NCBI GenBank assembly: GCA_905221605.1
Contig: CAJNDS010001335.1
Location: forward strand, 262,001 to 326,000
Length of the DNA stretch: 64,000 bases
From: Symbiodinium natans
Lineage: Eukaryota > Sar > Dinophyceae > Suessiales > Symbiodiniaceae
Direction: 5' to 3'
Positions 20,181 to 31,740 of the stretch are shown piece by piece. The translations under genes were made by a program, and so were the position numbers. Each line of letters opens with the position of its first letter. Within the stretch, counting starts at the first letter, position 1. A model generated the notes under the pieces. It did no database searches and was not told the DNA's origin. It saw only the letters and a list, made by a program, of their open reading frames with translations.

Positions 20181-23094
20181 GCAACATCGGTGGCAGAGAT
20201 TCAGAAGGCAGCGGCTGCTGTTGTGGCAGAATCCAGATCAAATTGCAGCGAAATGACAAAAAGCTTCGCCAAGCTGGGTTGTTCGGGAAAGTTTCCTGGA
20301 AATGTCGAGAGAGATTTAATGAGATTGCTGGAGCTTCCATTGGATGCTGGGCCGCGTTATAGTTCAGGCAACCCTAATAACCCTAAACCCTAAACCCTAA
20401 ACCCTAAACCCATTATACCCGAAAAAACAGGAAACGAGATGCGAACTGAATTTAAATTCATTCTCAGAATCTGCACTATGTGGACATCCCTGTGATCGGG
20501 GCTTCGGATCGAAGAAGTCGGCAAAACTTGAGATTGCCTTTCATCATGCCCCACGAGCTGGTGCACTGGCTGCACGACCCTCGACATTCGAATTCGTTTC
20601 TCGAGCTCAAGTGCTTTGAAAATGTAAACCCTATATGCTATTAATCCCCCAACCCTCAACCGTAACCCGACATCCTGAACCACTAGGGCAACTAGTACTC
20701 TGTACACGATTCGGTCTTGCAGGAGAATGGACGGGTGCAGATTCCACAGTCGGAGGTGCAATATTATTGGCAACATCTTTCAGAACATCAAGACTGGGCT
20801 GGAGTTCACCCTGGTTTCGGCTGCATGCCGTTAGGCATGCACGGGGACGATGGTCGTTACAATTCTGCCGGCGATCGTGTTGTGTTGCTGACTTTGAACT
20901 TTCTGCTGCAGCGCGATCAAGGCAGCCGCCAGGATCTCAACAGGCATTTTGTTTTTTAGTGATTTAAAATTTCGTTTAGAATGAAGACTATATATCTTCT
21001 GTTTTCTAGCAGATACTAAGGAACCCACCAGGCTCGCTATCCCCTGATGAACCTGAGAGAGTTCATTTGCTTGGGGATGGAAAGCCTCAGCCCAGTACTC
21101 GAAATCATAACCTGGTCCATCAACCAACTGGCCCTCGGTATTCACCCAGCTACTGATCATGAAGGCAACCCGTACTCCGGACGCTACCGGGCTGGCACAC
21201 CCATAGCAGGCCTCGCAGTTCACCATCAGCCCAGATCCAGTGCTGCCAAGTAGACCTAAGAGGCTTGGAGCGTGGGGTGCTAGATCTCCCTGCACAGGAG
21301 GCAAGCACTTCGTGCTGGAGTATAGAGGCGACTGGAAATGGCAAAAGTTTCTCTTCCGATTGAGGTCTGGCTGGAGCTCTGTTAACGTTTGCCACTTGTG
21401 CAATGCTCAATCTCGGGGGGACCGATCGTGCCTAGAAGATTACCCTGGCAATTTTTCCCTTAAACCCTAAACCCTCAACCCTAAACCCTAAACCTGAACC
21501 CTGAACCCTGAAGCCTAAACCCTAAACCCTAAACCTGAACCCTGAACCCTGAACTGCTAGCTAAAGCCTAAACCCAAAAGCGTAAACCCTAAACCCCAAA
21601 CCCATATCTCAACCCTAAACCCTAAACGCTGTATGCCAGGTGGAAGACCCAGCTGTCAAAGGCAGCTGAGCGCCGCAGCATGCCTGATATACTGCTGAAT
21701 GGAATGAGGCTGGGGCTTGAAAACCCATCCACCGAATATAGCCCTCCCGTAGATCTGATAACTGCTACTCAAATCCTGTTTGGTGCTGCCCCTGAGTCGC
21801 CCGGCGTGCCCGCTCGTCATGACAGCGGGTTTTCGGCCTGACTTCATCAAAACGTGCGCAATGCACACGTTGCATCTTGGTGTTCTTCAATATCTGAACG
21901 GTTCCATTTTTACATTGCTGGACGAACTTGGAGCCTTGGATAAAGTCTAGAATGTTGCTTTCACTTCTGTAGGCCTGCCCTGGCACTGTGCCCTGTTAGG
22001 GTTTAGGGTCTGGGGTTTGGGGTTTAGGGTGTAGGGTCATAGGGTATTGGGTGTAGCTATAGGTAACTTGCCAATTGCAAGGATGGTTTGGGCAATGCAA
22101 GATGGCCTCAAAGATGATCTGCTTCTGTGACCGGTTTAAGCGCTGGGCATCTGCAAACCAACTTCAGAAACTGGGATGGAATTCGAAGGTTTCTCCCGTT
22201 AATTTCTATGCAAAGTACCCTTAGGAGGTCGCCTAAAACCGGGCCCAAAACCTCGTTGCTCAAAGTCCTGCTAAAACATCCCTAAGTGCTCACTTTACCT
22301 TGAATATCGCATTAACGCCCTCAAGCAAACCTGAAGCCGGCGATTCCAGACTCCAATTTTATCTGTGTACCCGCTCTGCCCGATTTCAATCCTCAGACCA
22401 GCAGCTAAACCCTGGAACCTGTGCGACTGATTCACAAAAGCTTTAAAGTCCAGAAACCCAAACCCTGGTATATATTGCCACTAATTCAGCTCAAGTAACA
22501 ACATTTTTTTTTGTTTTTTTGAGTGGCCTGTACATCGTTGCAAGGCATTCGCAAGCCACGATGACAGCAGGTCAATTGACCTTTGAGGGAGGGGCGTATC
22601 CCTGCCTCAACTTCAAGGCATGGAATTCCAGGTTGGTGGTCTTATTCTTTGAGGTGGTACTTCGTGACCTCTGCCAGAGCTCGATTGACCAAGTGCTCGA
22701 CCCGACACTGAAGGAAGAGCTTGAGGTCGCTTCTGCTTGTGCGACAGCTATGTGTGCGTTCTTGGACACGATGGAACAAAGTGGCAGGTACTTGTCCAAG
22801 GAGCAAGCTGAAAGCATGCATCGCTCCTGCTGTCTGTTCCTTGACCTATACCAGGTCCTCGTTTTGTTGAGCCAGCGACGGAAACAGCCTCGCTGGAAAG
22901 GCATCCCCAAACACCATTCTTGGTTGCATTTGTGCGAAGATCAGATAAGCAGTCTCCTCAACTGCCGTATGTGTCACAGCTTCGTGGATGAGGACTTCAT
23001 AGGAGTCTGGAAGAAATTAGTGCTGGCCGTGCCCAAACCATTACTGGAGTACCGATGCCTGTGCAGATATCTGTTGAGGCTGCGAGTCCGATGA
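20181..23094 (+). CDS. Gene C: dinoflagellate-specific family protein, possibly transposase-derived (5-prime end not fixed)
   Basis: Best supported gene in the window. Exons: 20181-20345 (SVAEIQKAAAAVVAES...NVERDLMRLLELPLD, GC donor), 20468-20623 (YVDIPVIGAS...PHELVHWLHDPRHSNSF), 20723 to about 20950 (QYYWQHLSEHQDW, MPLGMHGDDGRYN), 21032-21209 (RYPLMNLREFICLGMESL, ending GTPIAG, GC donor), 21298 to about 21452 (FVLEYRGDWKWQKFLFRLR, VCHLC), one or two poorly resolved exons at 21640-21950 (FRPDFIKTCAMHTLHLGV), about 22085-22222 (ICFCDRFKRWASANQLQK) and about 22570-23094 (YPCLNFKAWNSRL, HSFVDEDFIGVWKKLV, RYLLRLRVR, TGA). The order and spacing of these motifs match, from memory, a very large uncharacterised family in dinoflagellate genomes. 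The Asp residues in HGDDGRY and RGDWKW, a Cys/His motif and the late DEDF would suit a metal-dependent nuclease of RNase H/DDE type, but that is inference. AATAAA occurs at 23137-23142. The true start is unknown; an exon at 19993 is possible. Confidence 0.7.
21453..21640 (-). repeat. CCCTAAA array in a gene C intron
   Basis: CCCTAAA with CCCTGAA and CCTGAA variants fills the interval between the GDWKW exon and the next block. An intron at 20346-20467 carries the same repeat, and 21997-22040 carries the forward strand. Confidence 0.8.
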
Positions 23095-24640
23095 AAAAGT
23101 GTGCTGCTACTCGACCCATGCATGGGTAAAAAAACAAATAAAAGATAAAAAAAAACAACAAATATACATACATATATATATATATATAACTGTATGGGTT
23201 TAGGGTTTAGGGTTTAGGGTTTCGGGTTTAGGGTTTAGGGCTTAGGGTTTAGGGTTTAGGATTAGGGTTTAGGGTTTAGGGTTTACGGTTTAGGGTTTAG
23301 TGCAAAAAGGGTTTAGGGTTTAGGGTTTAGGGTTTAGGGTTTAGGGTTTAGGGTTCAGGTTCAGGGTTTAGGTTTGGGGTTTAGGGTTTAGGGTTTAGGG
23401 TGGTAGTCTGGGAGCCGTGCGCAGCAGCGCCGTGGCACCAGCAGCAAGGCAGGAGAAAGCTAAGGAAGTCTTTGAGGTCCCGGGTGGTGATTATAACTAG
23501 CGAGGGTTCAGGCACCCATGCTTGAAGGCACAGGGCTTGAGTGTTCGGGAAGAAGGCCTCAGGATTTAGCGTCGGGCAAAGGCAGGGTGTCAAGTTTCAG
23601 GGCTAGGGCTTGCAGGTTGAAGGTTGCAGTGCTTCCAGGTCTGCATGTATCGGGCCACAAGCGGGTCACACATACCCCCAAAGACCCCTGGAAACCTCTC
23701 ATGGCTCCCAGATTTATATTTCCATAAACCTCCTATTTTTCCATAAAACCCCTGGTTCCGTAATGTCTCTAAAAATCGTCACCGCATCTGCAACCCCAGA
23801 ACATGTCCTCATTTTTTGCACACCTTCCGCAATGACCTTGTTTTCTGGGCACTTTGGATTGTGAGGGCTAAACACTAAATGAGAATAGTTTGGGTGGTTG
23901 GGGTGGGACTACATGCTAACGCAAGCGAGCGGCCCGGGTGCTTTTAGCACGCGAGCTTCCCTTCTATACACCCTAAACCCTAAACCCTAAACCCTAAACC
24001 CTAAACCCTAAACCCTAAACCCTAAACCCTAAACCCTAAACCCTAAACCCTACAAACAGGTCCCACCAGTCCCCGCCTAGGTCGCAGAGGCGTTGGATGA
24101 CTTCGAAGTGTGCCTTCGCGACAGAACTTGCCCGAAACCCCTCTCTGGCTTCGGGCTTGGGTGAAGGGTTTAGGGTTTAGGTTTAGGGTTTAGGGCTTAG
24201 GGTGACGGTTTTAGGGTTAGGGTTTAGGGTTTAGGGTTTAGGGTTTAGGGTTTAGGGTTTAGGGTTTAGGGTTTAGGGTTTAGGGTTTAGGGTTTAGGGT
24301 TTAGGGTTTAGGGTTTAGGGTTTAGGTTTGGGGTTTAGGGCTTAGGGTTTAGGGCTTAGGGTTCCAGGGTTTAGGGCTTTGGGTTTGAGGTGGAAGATGT
24401 GACAGGGTTTACCGCCCAACCCTCTGCCTTATTTCACAGCAGGCCTTATCCGTGTTGGGCTCAGGGTTCTAAGGGTTGAGGACATCAATGGGAGAGTGTT
24501 GAACTCTAAGCCCTAGACCCTAAACCCTAAACTTTAATTGGGGACCTTGTTTATTCGAAACGAAACTTCATGAGGGTTACAGCAAACTCACCCGCCGCCT
24601 TCCTTTGCCGACCTTTGGCGATAGCGCCGCCTTACCCAAA
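23095..24640. repeat. Post-gene C region: ITS arrays and spacers
   Basis: An AT-rich tail with AATAAA at 23137 and (TA)n at 23172-23188 follows the stop. TTTAGGG blocks lie at 23196-23400 and 24164-24385 (long, nearly pure). A CCCTAAA block of about 11 units lies at 23971-24052. Spacers 23401-23970 and 24386-24640 show no convincing coding sequence. Confidence 0.8.
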
Positions 24641-24641
24641 C

Positions 24642-24745
24642 CAACCATTTGCTTAGGAACACCAAAAAAACAAAGAACACAATCCCTATATTGCCCTTGT
24701 AGGGAAGAATGTCTCACATTTTCGGGGGTGGTTCAATGGCAGAAG
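24642..24745. mobile_element. MITE-like family 5, degraded copy
   Basis: The left end CCATTTGCTTAGGAAC and the right end GGGGGTGGTTCAATGGC resemble the inverted ends ATTTGCTTAAGAAC and GGTTCTTAAGCAAAT of 46470-46585. The internal AATCCCTATA, TGTAGGGAAGAAT and TTTTCGGGGG also match 61941-62077. Ends are eroded. Confidence 0.5.
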
Positions 24746-27700
24746 ACACTGCCCTTCATTCCCCCGGCGTGCCAGCAAGGTCTTGATGAGAAGGTCTTGG
24801 CGACTAGAGCTTAGGGATGAGACAGTCATGACGTGCCTAAGCCGTAAACCCTAAACCCTAAACCCTAACCCTAACCGACCCCAACCGCTCTTTCGGATTA
24901 GGGCTTCGGGTGGCGCGGCAGTCCCTACCGCAAGGGCCCCGATCTTTTGCCGCTGGAAGGCTGACCCGCCAGCTTTCTGGGGGCCTTCTCTCATGTTTAG
25001 GGTTTAGGGTTTAGGGTTCAGGGTTTAGGGTTTAGGGTTTAGGGTGTAGGGTTTAGGGTTTAGGGTTTAGGGTTTAGGGCAGTGAGCGTTACAAGGAATA
25101 CGAGGGGAGGATACTTTAGGGCCGCGTGTTGCGTTGGCAGCTCAGTAAGTTATACACCTTATAAGCCCTGATACACCGTTTTGGGTTCCAGTAGATATAC
25201 AGCAGGGAACCAGTCAGGCACAGCGGTAGGGGGGGGTTGGGGGTAGGGGGGGGTTGGGGGGGGGGGGGGGGGGTTGGGGGGTGGGGGTGGGGGTAGGGAG
25301 GTATGAGGGGGCCCAAACGCCCTGGAAAACCCAAATGCATGCCCTTAAAGCCATAGCGACCTTCTTAAGCCGCTGAAGCCCTTAAGGCACAGATCCTCAA
25401 AGATAAACCCCTACAGACCACCCTGAAGCCCAAACCCTAAACCCTAAACCCTAAACCCTAAACCCTAAACCCTAAACCCCCAACCCTAAACCCCAAACCC
25501 CAAACCCTAAGCCCTACCCTCAAAACCCTTTAAGATTCGGGTCGTGGTCTCCGTGCCTGGCAGCTGCTGTGGTCCACAAAGTTAACAAAGACCAATTTCC
25601 CCCACGGCATATATACCTTGTCGGGTTTAGGGTTTAGGGCTTAAGGTTTAGGGTTTAGGGTTTAGGGTTTAGGGTGTAGGGTGTAGGGTGTAGGGTTTTG
25701 GGGCTGATTATCAAAAAAATAGAAAGGGGCGTATTTGAACAAGGGAACACTTTTTGCAAATATTCCGACCCCTATATGAGGGCCCAGATGATTTTATGTA
25801 CACCTAAGGTTTAGGGTGTGGGGTTTGGGGCCACCGAAGCCCTAAACCCTAAACCCTAGACCCTTAACCCTTAACCCTAGACCCCAGACCCCTTAGGGTT
25901 TAGGGTTTAGGGTTTAGGGTTTAGGGTTTAGGGTTTAGGGTTTAGGGTTTAGGGTTTAGGGTTTAGGGTTTGCTTGAGGACGTCCAGGACCACGCTGATT
26001 ATTGGGCTTCGGGGCATAAAGCGATGCTTGAACTGGTGGCCCACGGGTTAAGGTAAAGAGCCTAAGTATCAAAAGGGGTTGAGAGGCTAGGGCTTAAGGG
26101 TTTTGAGCTTCGGGCTTGAGGGTTCGGGATGGGATGCGCAAGGAAACCTAGCACCCCCCCCGGCCAACCCCACCCCCCCACCCAAAAAAAAGGGAATAGC
26201 AAGGGCTTACGGCCTAGGGTAGGCTGAGCCCAGCGCGAAACATGGAAGAACAGGAGCTTCCTGGAAATGTGGAGAATGTGTTCTAAGACACGGTCCAAAC
26301 AAGCAACGGTTTACAGCTTTAGGTGTAGTGACACACCTAAACCCTAAACAAATCCCAAAACCTAAACTCTAAAGCCTAAACAAGCCCAAAAACCTAAACC
26401 CTTAAACGCTGAAACCCTGAATTAGGCCCTAAACCCTAAACCCCAAGCCCTAAACCCGCAGAGACATCGAGGCCGGGGCGAAATTGTACATGGGCTGCTC
26501 GTAGCCTGAAGCATGCTGTATTTAGGGTTTAGGGTTTAGGGTTTAGGGTTTAAGGCTTCGGGCTTAGGTTTGAGAGTGTAGGGCTCATGGCTACTGAAAA
26601 AGATGGGCTTAGGGCTTAGGTTCAGGGTTCAGGGTTCAGGGTTCAGGGTTTAGGGTTTAGGGTTTAGGGTTTAGGGTCTAGGGCATACATGTCGGGTGCT
26701 TGCGTGGGTAGTGATGAGCGCTTGGGCATTAGGGCTTGCGGATGGTGAAAAGTGGGGCTTGTGGCACTTCAAGGAGATGGGTGGTTGCAATGCACAGGAA
26801 CCACATCTAGAAAGGCTGAAGCCAGCTATAACTACATTTGCTCTACCTATTACCACAGCTATACCCCTCGTGAACCTCCAAATACCCCGAAACCCTAAAC
26901 CCTAAACCCTATAAACCCTATAAACCCTATACCCTAAGCCGTGTAGGGGCGCGGCCTGTAGGCATGCTTGGCCTTTTGGGATGTACTGGGGGGTTCAGAG
27001 GCCTAAGGGGGGGGCTTTGCGGGCAAGGGGTGTGCGTAGGTTTGCTGCGATGCATGCGCGGATCAGGGTTTAGGGTTAAGGGTTTAGTGGTTAAGTTTTA
27101 GGATTTGTTGAGGGTTTAGGGTTTCGGGCTTAGGTCCTTTGATCTCTTCGTGCTTCCAAGAAGGAGCATCACAACAAGATCCTGAAACTACAAGCCCGGC
27201 CGTAACGGGAACGTGTCCGTTGTGGTGTCCCGATGGCTCCAAAAAGTACAAGCTCTTCCAAAGACCCTCTCGTTGCCACTGGGCCACGCAAAGCCGCTGT
27301 CAAAACGTTCAAAAGGATCATGATTTCCTGGAGCGCTTGGGGCAAAGAGGGAGGACAGCTGGCGAAGAAACCCTAAACCCTAAACCCTAAACCCTAAGTA
27401 TTCCGTCTCCATCCCAAAAGATCATCAACCCCCAAGATTAACATGAGAACCCGCCACGCCAAAGCAGCATGTTGTCGGGAACACATCATTTCGGGCGGGT
27501 GATTCTGAACCCTAAACCCTAAACCCTAAAGCCTAAACCCTAAACCCTAAACCTTAAACCTTCAGGCGCACAGGCGAACCCTAAACCTTTTTGGGTTGAG
27601 GATTTAGGGTTTAGGGTTTGAGGCAACAAGGGTTTAGGGTTTCGGGTTTAGAGTTCACCAGGAATCGCCAGACCTCCACCCAAACTGTCTGCGGTGATGC

Positions 27701-30700
27701 AGCTTGCGAAGGCGTATCGGTTGTGCGTTGCCGGCACGGCTAGTCGGGAACCCTATAGCTTGCGTTCGCCACGTGCCGTCGTCGAAGCTGAAACGTCCGG
27801 GGTCTGAGTCCAACTGTCCTTGCGAGCGTAACTTATAGTCGGCAAGGATACCTCAGCCATGGCAGGGCGCAGTCGTAACTTATATCCAGAATGATTAACT
27901 CGCAGCCTCTAAACCCTTGTAAGCCAAAGAAAGGCTGAAACAGATTCTACTCAGATCGCCATCGCTAAATGCGAAACAGGGCTTAGGCCGTCAGGGGCGG
28001 AGACCGCGCTTATGAGGCTTCCGTTTAGGGTTTAGGGTCTAGGGTTTAGGGTTTAGGGTTGAGGGTTAAGTAAGGTTTAGGGCTTATAGGGCTTAGGGCT
28101 GAGGGTTTAGGGTTTAGGGTTTAGGGTTTAGGGTTTAGGGTTTTGGGTTTTGGGTTTTGGGTTTTGGGGTAGTTAACGGTTAATGGGCTTCGTGTTTATT
28201 GGGAAGTTCAGGGTTTAGAGCTCTCTGAGAAGAGATCCAGACAGAGACCGACTCGTCTGATGCGAAGAAGTCATTCAGGGTTTAGGGTTTAGGGTTTAGG
28301 GTTTAGGGTTTAGGCTTTGGGTTTGGGGTTTAGGGTTTAGGGTTTGGGGATACGGGTTTGGCGTTTGGGGTTTGGGTGCTCTCCAGGCACAGACAAGCTC
28401 GGACAAAGCAAGCATATGCGGGTGCTCCTCGTGTGAGACCTTGGCGTGAGTGCTCCTCATCACCAGCGTGGTTGCTCCTGGGGCCGGGTTTAGAATCTGT
28501 GCTCTGGGCGAGTGGGCTTGAGGGTGTATAGGACTTAAGGCGGATTTCTTGAGCCTAAAACCTAAATTTATAAACCCTAAACCCTAAACCCTGAACCCTA
28601 AACCCTAAACCCTAAACCCTAAACCCTAAGCCCCAAGCAGGGTTCTTGTCATCAATGCTTCGGGGGTTTCCCGGTGCCTGGGGTCTAAACTTCCAAACGG
28701 CTGCCCATGTCTGCGACCGAGACATATGGCCGTAATAACCTGAAGCCCTGAACCCCTAAACCCCTACACCCACGGTTTAGGGTTTAGGGTTTAGGGTTTT
28801 AGGGTTTAGGGTTTAGGGTTTAGGGTTTAGGGTTTAGGGTTTAGGGTTTTAGGGTTTAGGGTGCCTATACCTGAATGCCCAACCCCCAAAAAAAACACGA
28901 AGCCCAAGGCATTTCGGCCCCCTTTTTCGCTTGGGACTGGCAAGGAAAGGCTTTAGGGTTTCGGGTTTAGGGGATTAGGGTTTACAGGCTTCGGGTTTGG
29001 AGCTTAGCGGATCCCTCCAAACCCTAAACCCTAAACCCAACAATCCCGAAACTCTCAGTCCTAAATCCTCATGATAGGGTTTAGGGTTTAGGGTTTAGGG
29101 TTTAGGGTTTAGGGTTTAGGGTTTAGGGTTTAGGGTTTAGGGTTTAGGGTATAGTGATATAGGGTTTAGGGTTTAGGGTTTAGGGTTTAGGGTTTATCCC
29201 ATCCGGGTGCCACCCTGATCCCATCCGGGTTTCCTGGCCATGCCAAAGTGTCCAAAGCTACAGGATTTAGGTTCGAGGCTCGCCCCCTAAACCCAAAAGC
29301 CTAGACCCTAAACTCAATATCCCCTAAACCCTGATCCCTTAATCCCGAAACCCTCGCCCTAAACCCTAAACCCTAGCCCTAAACCCTCAACCCTATTGAT
29401 AGGGTTGGCCTGAACCCACAAGCCCGGGAGAACCGGAGCCCCCCCAACGCTGGGCCCAGGAGCCATCGCTCAACGCATTTGTGCGTGTCAGCCCGCTCAT
29501 ATCGATAACCTGTGGCAAATGTAGGTTAGGTTCAGGGTTCAGGGTTCAGTGTTTAGGGGTTAGGGGTTAAGGGTTTAGGGGTTAGGGGTTAGGGTCTGCG
29601 GCTTGGGTTTCCGGGCCTGGGGTTCGGGGCTCAGGGCTCAGGGTTTAGGGTTAGGCTTTAAGCAGAACTCTGGGTGTTTAAGGGGGATTGCCTACTCAGC
29701 ATTGGAGCATGCGGAGTCCAGGTATTGGGTTCTGGAGCAGATAACCCTGTAAGCTCTATCGCTGCCGCGCTTCGGCGGACCGAGAAACAGCCCAGCAAAC
29801 AGGAACAACAAATCACAGGAAGGGAAACTTTTAGACTGTAGGGTTCAGGGAACCCCAAACCCTAAGCCTAAACCCTAAACACTAAACCCTAAACCCTAAA
29901 CCCTAAACCCTACCGGGGCTTACGGATGGCTAAAGGGCTTCATATGAGCGACTTGCCGGTCTTCAACACTCCACGTCTTGCTTTGGCTCCGCAGCAAGAA
30001 AACCCCAAAGTCCAAAACCCTTTAGGGTTTAGGGTTTAGGGTTTAGGTTTAGGGTTTAGGGTTTGGGGTTTAGGGTTAGCTGAATCCTACTTGAAGATTC
30101 TTTGCTACTTAGAGGTGAGGGTTACATGTGCCCACCCTAGTTCTAACCTGACTTAGAAGTACCCATGAACCTCCAAGAGAATCCCAGAACCCTAAACCAA
30201 AAACTCTAATCCTACAGCGCATCCTCAGGCCCCCAAAAGAAGGCATGCATGTAGTGGCACCTGAATTTGGGTGCCATGTCCCTAGGACGTTGTATGTTCG
30301 GGGGGAGTTTAGGAGCCACATTCCCGTCCTACGAGGTTAGAGGGAGGGTGTAGAGATCGCTAGGAGGCAGTGGTGCAGGGGATTGAGTGGGCCCAAAACA
30401 CCGCAAGCCTCTCTTTTCGGGGGTACAATTGATCAGATCACAACCAAAATCCCGAAACCTGTAAACCTCAACCCCCTCACGGTCCGAAACGCCCAAGCCT
30501 CTAACAACTAAGCCCTAAACCCTAAACCCTAAACCCTAAACCCTAAACCCTAAACCGGCCTCAAAACACCTAAACCCTGAACCCTTCATCCTGAAGCCTT
30601 GCAGACCCTAGGCCCCCTCCTCAAGACACCGACATCAAAGAAGCCGAAACCCAGAAACACTGAGCCTTAAGCCGGAGGTGAGGATCAAGATTAGGCTATA

Positions 30701-31740
30701 GGGCTGTAGGGTTACAGGATTATAGGGGTATAGGGTTTCGGGTTCAAGGTTTAGGGTTTAGGGTTTAGGGTTTAGGGTTTAGGGTTTAGGGTTTAGGGCT
30801 TAGGGTTTAGGGTTTAGGGTTCAGGGTTTAGGGCCTAGTTTGGGCGTCTATAGTCCCGAGATTGAGGATAGCGGGCCCTCCGCCCCAAATAACACATCCC
30901 TGCAATCCGGGCCACTGCATATCAAAGCGTGGGAACATGATAAACGACTTAGCTTCCACATTACGCAAAACCCTAAACCCTAAACCCTAAACCCATGAGT
31001 AGCAAAACAGCAACCAAGCAAATGCAAGGACTAAACGCCCAGCTGGAGACCCCAAACCATTGCGCCATTGAACCTCTACTCTAAACCCTAAATCCTAAGC
31101 CCTTTACCCTCAACCCCAAAACCCCAAACCCTGAACCCTAAATCCTGAACCCTGAACCCTGCTCAAGATAAGGCCTTATGCTCATCGAGTCGGTCCGACA
31201 CGCCATCCAGGGCCACTCTACGTCACCTGTTGCCTCTAGAATTGGGGTTATGAGGTGCGAGTTCCAAGCCACAACATCCAATGTCAACGCCCTAAAGTCC
31301 TACAAAGGCCTACACCCCTAAACCCTAAACCCTAAACCTTAAACTCTAAACCCTAAACCCTAAACCCTAAACCCCATATCCCCTAATTTCAAAGGCTGGA
31401 TGTCCAAACATGCATGGGATCGGCGGAAAAAAGTGGCTACAGCCCGGCTCTCTTCTGCGCAGGACGCAAGATCTACCCGAGTTGGCCTTTGAAACCCTAC
31501 GGTTTAGGGTTTAGGGTTTAGGATTTAGGGTTTTGGGTTTGGGGTTTAGGGCAAGTTCAGGGTTTAGGGCTTATGGACATAGTGAACTCTGAAAGCCAGT
31601 ACAAAAAATCAGCCTTTGACGGCCCACCAGGGCCTCTCATCAGCCCCCCCCCCCCTCCCCCCAAAAAAAAAAAAACCTGAAAACCTGAACCCCCCGACCC
31701 TCATCAACCCAATGCTCCCTAAACCCTAAACCCGCCCGCC
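24746..31740. repeat. 7-kb gene-free ITS mosaic
   Basis: ITS blocks every 200-500 bp in both orientations. The longer ones are TTTAGGG 24995-25080, 25621-25696, 25898-25971, 28084-28160, 28771-28861, 29075-29196, 30745-30830 and CCCTAAA 25433-25530, 28570-28630, 30510-30555, 31316-31380. A G-rich tract lies at 25230-25300 and C-runs at 26153-26188 and 31646-31676. Spacers are unique-looking. Stretches such as 27641-28020 (380 bp) and 30840-30965 show no recognisable gene, RNA or element. Confidence 0.8.

Noticed and set aside
22572-22910. 112-codon minus-strand frame
   Set aside because: Shadow of the last exon of gene C, whose plus-strand reading has the recognisable motifs.
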